Origin: Candidatus Micrarchaeaceae archaeon
GTDB lineage: Archaea; Micrarchaeota; Micrarchaeia; Micrarchaeales; Micrarchaeaceae
Direction of reading: 5' to 3'
DNA length: 7,769 bases
Assembly (NCBI GenBank): GCA_027310535.1
Contig: DAIDAQ010000041.1
Span: 1 to 7,769 of the forward strand
The notes beneath the pieces are model-generated. The model ran no database searches. It was not told where the DNA came from and saw only the letters and a program-made list of their open reading frames with translations. The translations under genes were made by a program, and so were the position numbers. Positions 1-5,016 of the stretch are shown here, piece after piece. How positions within the stretch are numbered: the stretch's first letter is position 1; every line of letters starts with the position of its first letter.

Positions 1-1
1 A

Positions 2-76
2 TTCTCGAGAACCGATGAAATGAAGGAGAAAGAATTGCTCCTGAAGGCAGTGGTTTACAATACATTTTTGACGTGA
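2..76 (+). CDS. C-terminal tail of an unidentified protein (partial, cut by window edge)
   Basis: An open frame enters from the left edge and stops at TGA 74-76, giving 24 residues that include DEMKEKELLLKAVVYNTFLT. The codons resemble those of the real genes downstream. I do not recognise the peptide. It does not look like the end of ribosomal protein S5, the usual neighbour upstream of L30 in the archaeal spc cluster. A second frame is open from 19 to a TAA near 173, so the assignment is weak. It could be the end of a real gene or chance. Confidence 0.25.
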   Translation, partial: FSRTDEMKEKELLLKAVVYNTFLT

Positions 77-101
77 TTCACAGATACCACAAGATTAGTG
101 T

Positions 102-127
102 TAACTACTGCCACCTTTCAGTAGTTA
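102..127. repeat. Perfect 9-bp inverted repeat (hairpin) upstream of rpl30
   Basis: The left arm TAACTACTG (102-110) and right arm CAGTAGTTA (119-127) are exact reverse complements around the 8-nt loop CCACCTTT. The hairpin lies between the end of the left-edge frame (76) and the TATA-like box at 154. No T-run follows, so it is not a bacterial-type intrinsic terminator. It may mark the 3' end of the upstream transcript, a regulator site before the L30 promoter, or the end of a mobile element; the sequence does not decide. Confidence 0.6.
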
Positions 128-153
128 TTGGACAAAGCCGGTCATCTCCAACC

Positions 154-162
154 TTTTTATAT
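154..162 (+). promoter_or_regulatory. TATA box for rpl30-rpl15 operon
   Basis: TTTTTATAT fits the archaeal TATA consensus. A transcript starting about 26 bp downstream (near 184) would have a leader of roughly 30 nt before the ATG at 215. The spacing supports the 215 start over an upstream TTG at 128, which lies before this box. Confidence 0.55.
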
Positions 163-214
163 TTGCCGCCTTAATACTATAACATACTTTTACTCTCACT
201 TGGAAAGTGTTCCG

Positions 215-625
215 ATGAAAGCTGAGAACGGCAAACTCATAGCCATAGTAAGGATTAGGGGCAAGGTCAACCTCAACTACAACATAGAGGAGACGATGCA
301 GCGCCTCAGCCTGAAGGCAGTTAACAACTGCACGCTCGTCAGGCTGACGGATTCGTACAAGGGCATGATAGTCAAATGCCAGAATCACGTTGCCTACGGC
401 GAGATAGACGAGCAGACGCTGGCGAAGCTGCTGTCCAAAAAGCTGCCGAAGGCCAGCGCCAAGGAGCTCGCTAACGGCGTACCCGAATTGCTGAAGGCAG
501 AGATGCCGCTGAGGTTGCATCCGCCCAGGCGGGGTTACAGGGCTATAAAGCAGAGCTTCAGGCAGGGCGGCCAGCTTGGTTACATGGGCAAGGAGATAAA
601 CGGCCTCATAAACAGGATGATATAA
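215..625 (+). CDS. rpl30: Large ribosomal subunit protein uL30 (archaeal L30)
   Basis: Structural protein of the 50S subunit that binds 23S rRNA. The 136-residue product opens with the usual beta strand (IAIVRIRGKV, residues 9-18). The archaeal/eukaryotic-type C-terminal extension follows, with the characteristic LHPPRRGY (101-108) and GGQLGYMGKEINGLINRM (118-135). This is somewhat shorter than the roughly 150 residues usual in archaea. ATG 215 is preferred because the family homology begins right after it, while the in-frame TTG at 128 precedes the TATA box. Only a weak Shine-Dalgarno is visible (GGAAAG near 202). The TAA stop overlaps the L15 ATG by one base (TAATG), implying translational coupling. 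The preceding gene is not recognisably S5. Confidence 0.95.
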   Translation: MKAENGKLIAIVRIRGKVNLNYNIEETMQRLSLKAVNNCTLVRLTDSYKGMIVKCQNHVAYGEIDEQTLAKLLSKKLPKASAKELANGVPELLKAEMPLRLHPPRRGYRAIKQSFRQGGQLGYMGKEINGLINRMI

Positions 626-1035
626 TGGTGGTGAGGAAGGAGAAGCGCAACAGAAAGTACTTCGGAACCAGGAGATGGGGGAAGGGTAACATCAAGAACG
701 CCAGGGGTGCTGGCGATAGGGGGGGAGTGGGAAACGCCGGCGCACGGAAGCACAATTTCACATGGATGACGGCAAAGGCGCCGTGGCTGATTAAAAGGAA
801 GGGGTTCACCAAGTGGAGGCCGCAGATCCTTGAGGAGACAAACCTCGGCAGGATCAACGCAATGAAGGAGGGTGAAGACGGGTACATAACGCTGAAGGGC
901 TACAAGGTGCTGAGCAGCGGCACGTTGGAGCGCGCCATCAGGGTAAAGGCAACCGCATTCTCGGAAAGGGCGGCGGGCAAGCTGAAAGAGAAGGGAGGCG
1001 AGGCCATACTGCTTAAATCCGGTGCCAGCAGTTGA
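625..1035 (+). CDS. rpl15: Large ribosomal subunit protein uL15 (archaeal L15)
   Basis: A 136-residue 50S subunit protein that packs against 23S rRNA and helps late assembly. The Arg/Gly-rich N-terminal arm is diagnostic: GTRRWGKGNIKNARGAGDRGGVGNAG (14-39) carries the RGAGxRGGxGNAG signature. The C-terminal globular domain shows ITLKGYKVLSSG (88-99) and VKATAFSERAAGKLKEKGGEAIL (107-129). The length is near the archaeal norm. An SD-like AGGATGAT (615-621 region) sits inside the end of rpl30, just ahead of the overlapping ATG. L15 is normally followed by secY in archaea; here a glycosyltransferase follows after 7 bp. Confidence 0.95.
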   Translation: MVVRKEKRNRKYFGTRRWGKGNIKNARGAGDRGGVGNAGARKHNFTWMTAKAPWLIKRKGFTKWRPQILEETNLGRINAMKEGEDGYITLKGYKVLSSGTLERAIRVKATAFSERAAGKLKEKGGEAILLKSGASS

Positions 1036-1042
1036 TGTTCAG

Positions 1043-2200
1043 ATGAACATTGCATTTTACACAGACACCTATTTGCCTGCTGTTGACGGAGTAGTTACCT
1101 CGGTGAACAACTTTGCGGCAGAGCTGGAGAAGAGGGGGCACAGGGTCTACATCTTCACCGCAGGGAAGAAGGACTGGAACGGCAGCAACGACGCCGTCTA
1201 CAAGGTCTTCTTCGCGAAGGGCGTCAGGTTCAGCAAGTACCCCCAGTACACGTTTGCAGTCTTCCCTTATCTGCTCGCGAGCAAGGCGAGGACGCTAAAG
1301 ATAGATGTAGTGCACGTGCATACCCCGTTCTCGATGGGCATATCGGGTCTTATGGCCTCTAAGCTGAACAGAATACCACTCGTTGGGTCGTTTCATACTC
1401 TGTTCACCGACAAGTCGGTTATAAAGGAGTACGTGAGCAGCAACAGCTTCATAGAGGGCGTGGCAAACAGATATTCGTGGAGCTACGCGCGGTTCTTCTA
1501 CAACAAGTGTGATGTAGTCACCGCGCCAAGCAGCGCTATAGAGGAGCTGTTGCACAAGCACAAGATACTGAACACAAGGGTTGTGGAAAATGGTGTTAAT
1601 ACAAGGCTGTTCAATACAGGCGTGGACGGCAGCGCGGTGAGGAGTGCGCTCCTCGGCGCTAAGGGATCAAAGAAGAAGATTGTGATGTATGTTGGCAGGA
1701 TCAGCCCAGAGAAGAAGCTCGACGTCCTGATAGAGGCTGCCAGACTCCTGAGGAAGAGCGACCTGCTCTTCGCGATCGTTGGCAGCGGCCCCTCGCTCGA
1801 GCACTGCCGGCGCATGGTTTCGCGCTACGGCCTGGGTAGCATGTTCAAGTTCCTCGGCTTCATAGACAACTGCTCCCTGCCAGTGTATTATGCTGCAAGC
1901 GACGTCTTCTGCATACCATCAACCTTCGAGACGCAGGGCATCGTATCGATAGAGGCCATGGCATGCGGTAAGCCAGTTGTGGCGGCCGACTATCTAGCCC
2001 TAAAAGGGCTCGTGAAGGACGGCTACAACGGAGAGAAGTTCGCGCCCAACAGCCCGAAGGACTGTGCGGAAAAGATAGAAAAGGTTATAAATAACATTGG
2101 CAGATATAACGGAATGTCGGCGACGGCATCCAACTATTCAGTGGAGAGCACCACGGACAGACTTGTGCGCGTATATGAGGGGGCCGCCAGGCACAACTAA
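1043..2200 (+). CDS. GT4-family glycosyltransferase (GT-B fold), probably envelope glycolipid or glycan synthesis
   Basis: A retaining, nucleotide-sugar-dependent glycosyltransferase of 385 residues with the two Rossmann-like domains of the GT-B fold. The N-terminal acceptor domain starts IAFYTDTYLPAVDGVVTSV (3-21), the glycine-rich opening typical of diacylglycerol glucosyltransferase/PimB-like GT4 enzymes, followed by DVVHVHTPF (88-96) and SFHTLFTD (116-123). The C-terminal donor domain has YVGRISPEKKLDVLIEA (216-232), IVGSGPSLEH (245-254) and the EX7E motif with E296 and E304 in STFETQGIVSIEA. Acceptor and sugar cannot be read from sequence; a membrane lipid or surface glycan is a family-based guess. 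No transmembrane span is evident, so it is probably cytosolic or membrane-peripheral. ATG 1043, 7 bp after the L15 stop, fits the domain start; the in-frame GTG at 1022 overlaps L15 and adds only seven residues. Bases 1782-1814 recur inverted at 4479-4511. Confidence 0.9.
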   Translation: MNIAFYTDTYLPAVDGVVTSVNNFAAELEKRGHRVYIFTAGKKDWNGSNDAVYKVFFAKGVRFSKYPQYTFAVFPYLLASKARTLKIDVVHVHTPFSMGISGLMASKLNRIPLVGSFHTLFTDKSVIKEYVSSNSFIEGVANRYSWSYARFFYNKCDVVTAPSSAIEELLHKHKILNTRVVENGVNTRLFNTGVDGSAVRSALLGAKGSKKKIVMYVGRISPEKKLDVLIEAARLLRKSDLLFAIVGSGPSLEHCRRMVSRYGLGSMFKFLGFIDNCSLPVYYAASDVFCIPSTFETQGIVSIEAMACGKPVVAADYLALKGLVKDGYNGEKFAPNSPKDCAEKIEKVINNIGRYNGMSATASNYSVESTTDRLVRVYEGAARHN

Positions 2201-2201
2201 T

Positions 2202-2210
2202 ATTTATACT
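2202..2210 (+). promoter_or_regulatory. TATA box for coiled-coil gene
   Basis: ATTTATACT lies immediately after the glycosyltransferase stop (2200). A start about 26 bp downstream, near 2231-2234, would leave a leader of roughly 15 nt before the CTG at 2247. That leader contains AAAGGCGAT (2235-2243), a near-match to the archaeal Shine-Dalgarno. Confidence 0.5.
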
Positions 2211-2246
2211 TGAAGTTCATTGTCATACTGATAGAAAGGCGATTTA

Positions 2247-2975
2247 CTGGAACAGAACAGTGCAGACAGTGCTGCAAAAGAGACAAAGGAAATAAATGAA
2301 ACTGCTCCTAAGGCTGAAGCAGAAAATGCAAAAGATGCTGCTCCCACCATAAAGAAGGAGAGGCAGAAGGAGGAGAAGAGGCCATCGTTGCTTGACATGA
2401 TCTCAGGGTCGAGCCAGCCGGAGGCGGTAAGGCTGAAGGTTGAGATAGAGGGGGTCAGGAAGAAGAGGCGTGCCCTGATCGACGAGGTGAGGGCGTTCAA
2501 ACGAAGGCTCAACTACAAATCTGCTGAAGGGGAGACAATTGAGAAGTTCCTGAAGGGCCTTGGCCAGGCCGAACAGGAAGCGAAGATGAAGAAGGTCGGC
2601 ATGCTCAAGAAGCAGAAGGCGAGGTTTGAGTTCAAGATTTCCACTGAGGCGTCCTCCCTCTCGGACGAGAAGGCGCTGATCAGGAAGATAAATGAAATAG
2701 AGAAGGAGCTCAACGAAGAACTGAGAACCGTCCGCCTTTTCAGGAAGCGGGAACTCGTCAAGAAGGACATAGAGGAGCTGGTTGCGAAGGTCACACAAAC
2801 CGATTCCGAGATATCGGAGCTCGACAAGCAGCTCGACGTCCTTTACGACTCGCTGAGGAAATTCTTTAGGGCCGAGAGAAGGGTAGAGGACAGGAAGAGA
2901 GGGGAGAAGAAGCCGCCGCTCCAGCTTCCTGAGGTCAACCTCGAGGACATCGTGGTGATAAAGAAGAAGAAGTGA
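2247..2975 (+). CDS. Archaeal coiled-coil protein, COG1340-like; probable CTG start
   Basis: Predicted 242-residue, almost wholly alpha-helical protein. The first ~47 residues are a low-complexity Ala/Glu/Lys segment ending in a basic run (KKERQKEEKR). Heptad-like charged helices follow from about residue 58 to 215, with a break around LSDEKALIRKINEIEKEL (138-155), an element typical of archaeal COG1340 proteins and reminiscent of eukaryotic Bfr1. The tail ends KKKK. Start choice: the frame is open back to TAG 2232-2234 but holds no ATG or GTG before 2397. The first conventional codon is TTG 2388, which would leave about 155 nt of coding-like leader. CTG 2247 sits just after SD-like GGCGAT and about 40 bp past a TATA box, so I prefer it. 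A sequencing error in the start codon would explain it equally well. Function is unknown; ribosome or polysome association is only analogy with Bfr1. The nuclease gene follows after 112 bp. Confidence 0.75.
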   Translation: MEQNSADSAAKETKEINETAPKAEAENAKDAAPTIKKERQKEEKRPSLLDMISGSSQPEAVRLKVEIEGVRKKRRALIDEVRAFKRRLNYKSAEGETIEKFLKGLGQAEQEAKMKKVGMLKKQKARFEFKISTEASSLSDEKALIRKINEIEKELNEELRTVRLFRKRELVKKDIEELVAKVTQTDSEISELDKQLDVLYDSLRKFFRAERRVEDRKRGEKKPPLQLPEVNLEDIVVIKKKK

Positions 2976-3087
2976 CAAGTGGCGCACTGCAGGCAACGGC
3001 TTTGTAGTAAGGCACTCCTCAAGCTGAGAGGGGAAAGAAAGTAGAAAATAAGAAAGAAAGAAGAATGGAATGAATAGAAGGGATTAG
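2976..3087 (+). other. Intergenic gap with C-free, purine-rich leader before the beta-CASP gene
   Basis: From 3025 to 3097 there is no C, and from 3026 to 3083 almost every base is A or G, including GAAAGAAAG and AAGAAAGAAAGAAG. The tract runs directly into the ATG at 3088, where GGGATT is a weak SD at best. No convincing TATA box is present, so the nuclease gene is probably co-transcribed with the coiled-coil gene or uses an atypical promoter. Confidence 0.5.
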
Positions 3088-4398
3088 ATGGAGATAACAT
3101 TTTTTGGGGCAGCGGGAGAAGTAGGAAGGAGCTGCATAATGGTAAGCACTGGCAGGACAAGGGTCCTGCTCGATGCAGGAGTAAAGTTTGGAAGGCAGGA
3201 GGAGTATCCACAGATAGAGGACAGCGTCGCGAAGAAGGTTGACGGCATAGTGCTCAGCCATGCGCACCTCGATCACAGTGGGTACCTTCCGCATGTCTAC
3301 TCGAAGGGCTATGGTGGTCATGTCTATGCGACGAAGCCCACGCTAGACCTGACAACTGTGCTTATAAGCGACTACATGCACCTCTCAAGCCCGAAGGGGG
3401 TCAGCAAGGAGGGGCTGAAGTCGTTCATGACGCACTACAAGGCAAAGGAGTACCATGCGGAGTTCAGCATAGGCGACCTGCGCTTCAGGTTGATACCTGC
3501 CGGGCATATACTCGGTAGCGCAATGGTGCATGTAACTGACGGAAAGAGCAGCCTGCTTTACACAGGTGACGCCAACACGCACAGGACGAAGCTCTTTGAC
3601 GGAGCAGAGATGCGCAACGTCAATGCCGATACGCTTGTAACGGAGAGCACGTATGGCATGGCTACTGATGTGTTCCAAAAGGAGAAGGATGTCAGCAAGC
3701 AGATGGTAATGAGCATAAGGGATACCCTGCAGCGGGGCGGCAAGGTGATAGTTCCGAGCTTTGCAGTTGGCAGGGCACAGGAGGTGCTGCTCCTGTTCGA
3801 TGATTACTTGAATTCAGGCATCCTGCCAAAGGTCCCCATCTACATCGACGGGATGATAAACAAGGCAATGAGGATACACAGGCACAATGTCATCTACTGT
3901 AGGAAGGAGCTACAGAGCAGGATACTGATGAGCGACTACGATCCATTCAAGAACAAGAACTTCATCGCCATAGAAAACAAGAGCCAGAGGGTCAAGGCAG
4001 CCAGTGAGAGCGAAGCCAGTATAATAGTGACTACCAGCGGCATGCTGAGCGGTGGGCCGGTCTTCTACTACCTCCCTAAGCTTGCGGGGAACCCTGCAAA
4101 CAAGATGATCATGGTAGGGTATCAGGCAGAAGGCACGCGCGGTAGGGACATACAAGAGGGCGCAAAAAGGGTGGAGATAGACAGGAGAGCCGTCGATTTG
4201 AAGCTAAAGGTTGAGACCTACCACCTGTCGGCGCACGCAGACAGGCCAGGGCTTGAATCGATAATAAACAAAGTCAATGGCCTCGAGAACGTTTTCATAG
4301 TGCATGGAGAGCGCAACAAGTCGGAGTCGCTAAAGGAGTACGCGGCTCGGCGCTTCAATGCCACCGTGCCTTCGATAAAAAACAGCTTTGTCGTCTGA
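3088..4398 (+). CDS. Beta-CASP metallo-beta-lactamase RNA nuclease, aCPSF2 type
   Basis: Predicted Zn-dependent endo/exoribonuclease of the CPSF73/RNase J superfamily, acting in mRNA 3'-end formation or RNA decay in the cytoplasm. The 436-residue protein begins directly with the metallo-beta-lactamase fold (ITFFGAAGEVGRSC) and lacks the N-terminal KH domains of aCPSF1, hence the aCPSF2 assignment. All catalytic motifs are visible: D29 (LLDAG), HAHLDH 58-63, H140 (PAGHILGSA) and D161 (YTGDA). The beta-CASP motifs follow: A at E186 (TESTYG), B at H383 (LSAHAD) and C at H406 (VHGE). The beta-CASP insert includes VIVPSFAVGRAQEVL (220-234) and TTSGMLSGGP (315-324). An intact active site predicts an active enzyme. 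ATG 3088 is the natural start because the first beta strand follows at once. It lies 112 bp after the coiled-coil gene. Its 3' region carries the antisense-like element at 4479-4511. Confidence 0.93.
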   Translation: MEITFFGAAGEVGRSCIMVSTGRTRVLLDAGVKFGRQEEYPQIEDSVAKKVDGIVLSHAHLDHSGYLPHVYSKGYGGHVYATKPTLDLTTVLISDYMHLSSPKGVSKEGLKSFMTHYKAKEYHAEFSIGDLRFRLIPAGHILGSAMVHVTDGKSSLLYTGDANTHRTKLFDGAEMRNVNADTLVTESTYGMATDVFQKEKDVSKQMVMSIRDTLQRGGKVIVPSFAVGRAQEVLLLFDDYLNSGILPKVPIYIDGMINKAMRIHRHNVIYCRKELQSRILMSDYDPFKNKNFIAIENKSQRVKAASESEASIIVTTSGMLSGGPVFYYLPKLAGNPANKMIMVGYQAEGTRGRDIQEGAKRVEIDRRAVDLKLKVETYHLSAHADRPGLESIINKVNGLENVFIVHGERNKSESLKEYAARRFNATVPSIKNSFVV

Positions 4399-4454
4399 CC
4401 GTGCAGCCAGCGCGGCAGCCAAACTCTGTAACACCCCAAGCCCCTGCGATGCTA

Positions 4455-4471
4455 TTGTTCTCCTTTCTTTT
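4455..4471 (+). terminator. Candidate U-rich archaeal terminator
   Basis: TTGTTCTCCTTTCTTTT begins 56 bp after the nuclease stop and is the most T-rich tract in the gap. Archaeal transcription ends at U-rich tracts without needing a hairpin, and 3' cleavage by aCPSF1 uses similar sites. If used, the transcript would end just before the complementary segment at 4479-4511 or include it after readthrough. Confidence 0.35.
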
Positions 4472-4478
4472 GGATCTC

Positions 4479-4511
4479 TGCGCCGGCAGTGCTCGAGCGA
4501 TGGGTCGTTGC
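4479..4511. repeat. 33-bp inverted copy of glycosyltransferase codons (partner at 1782-1814)
   Basis: Bases 4479-4500 are the exact reverse complement of 1793-1814 (22 of 22), and 4501-4511 match the complement of 1782-1792 at 8 of 11. On the minus strand the segment spells PSLEHCRR, the same peptide as in the glycosyltransferase (residues 250-257). A plus-strand transcript of this gap would be antisense to the glycosyltransferase mRNA. Two of the three mismatches are G-U wobbles in an RNA duplex. The rest of the gap shows no convincing glycosyltransferase homology, so it is not clearly a pseudogene. Confidence 0.8.
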
Positions 4512-4572
4512 AGGGAAGGCTCGATGCCTTGGCTTTGTATATCTGGCCTTCAGCTTGCCCAGCCTGCACAAA

Positions 4573-4580
4573 CTTTAAGA
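4573..4580 (+). promoter_or_regulatory. Possible TATA box for the basic protein-DHH-OB operon
   Basis: CTTTAAGA, preceded by AAA, is a fair archaeal TATA box. A transcript start about 26 bp downstream (near 4603) would give an 18-nt leader before ATG 4621, with a partial SD AGGGT at 4609-4613. The AATATAT at 4593-4599 is an alternative but lies too close to the start codon. Confidence 0.4.
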
Positions 4581-4620
4581 ATGTGTGCTAAACAATATAT
4601 CAGATACTAGGGTAACCTCC

Positions 4621-5016
4621 ATGGCATCTGGCAAGAGAAAGAAGCTGAACAGCGAGATTGAGCAGATAAAGCGCATGCAGTCGATAAGGGACATAATAAA
4701 CCGGACCAGCTCCGAGAACACTCTGCTTTATACCTCGTCGCGCGAGAACGAATCGCTGAGCGACGACACTATAGACAGGATGCTAAGCAAGATGACGGGG
4801 AAAGAGAGCGGGCAGGAGCTGCACCTAATAGAAGGATTTGCAAAAGGCAGCCCTGTAGCTGCCAGCAGGCGCCTGGCTGCAAGTGGCAGTAAGTCAGAGC
4901 GGCATGTCAATTTGTATAAGCTAAAGAGGCCGCAAAGGAAGGCAGTGGGAGGCAAAAGCACAAAGGTAAAACATGGCAGTAAAAGCAAGGGTGGGCGCAG
5001 AAAGAGAGGAAGATGA
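4621..5016 (+). CDS. Small highly basic protein of unknown function, first gene of DHH operon
   Basis: I do not recognise this 131-residue protein. It starts MASGKRKKLNSEIEQIKRMQ, a basic then helical segment. A polar middle follows (about 30-80), rich in Ser/Glu, with DDTIDRMLSKM likely helical. The tail is strongly basic and probably disordered, with LKRPQRKAVGGKSTKVKHGS (about 103-122) and a final GGRRKRGR. There are no cysteines, signal peptide or membrane span. Composition suggests nucleic-acid or ribosome binding, but no motif proves it. ATG 4621 is preferred to the in-frame GTG 4585 because the latter lies too near the presumed TATA box and adds 12 poorly charged residues. Its TGA overlaps the DHH start (ATGA), so the two are almost certainly co-translated. 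Some archaea have rps15 beside a RecJ-like DHH gene; this protein is not recognisably S15. Confidence 0.8.
   Translation: MASGKRKKLNSEIEQIKRMQSIRDIINRTSSENTLLYTSSRENESLSDDTIDRMLSKMTGKESGQELHLIEGFAKGSPVAASRRLAASGSKSERHVNLYKLKRPQRKAVGGKSTKVKHGSKSKGGRRKRGR

Noticed and set aside
41..52. Twelve-base repeat CCTGAAGGCAGT shared with the L30 gene near 310-321 (and a 10-base version at 491-500)
   Set aside because: A 12-bp match is expected about once or twice by chance in a window this size, and the flanks do not align; not evidence of an L30 duplication.
128..214. N-terminal extension of L30 from TTG 128
   Set aside because: It would begin before the TATA box and inside the spacer, and the added 29 residues have no counterpart in the uL30 family; ATG 215 is the better start.
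211..228. C/D-box or kink-turn-like CGATGA...CTGA around the L30 start codon
   Set aside because: The C box is imperfect, no supporting stem is visible, and the bases are explained by the first codons.
2403..2996. Open minus-strand frame of about 197 codons opposite the coiled-coil gene
   Set aside because: It is Leu/Pro/Arg-rich, as expected from the complement of Glu/Lys-rich codons; the plus-strand frame has the coiled-coil pattern and promoter.
4330..4569. Minus-strand frame containing PSLEHCRR, considered as a glycosyltransferase pseudogene
   Set aside because: Similarity to the glycosyltransferase stops abruptly outside 33 bp, and the differences are not mostly synonymous; treated as a nucleotide repeat instead.
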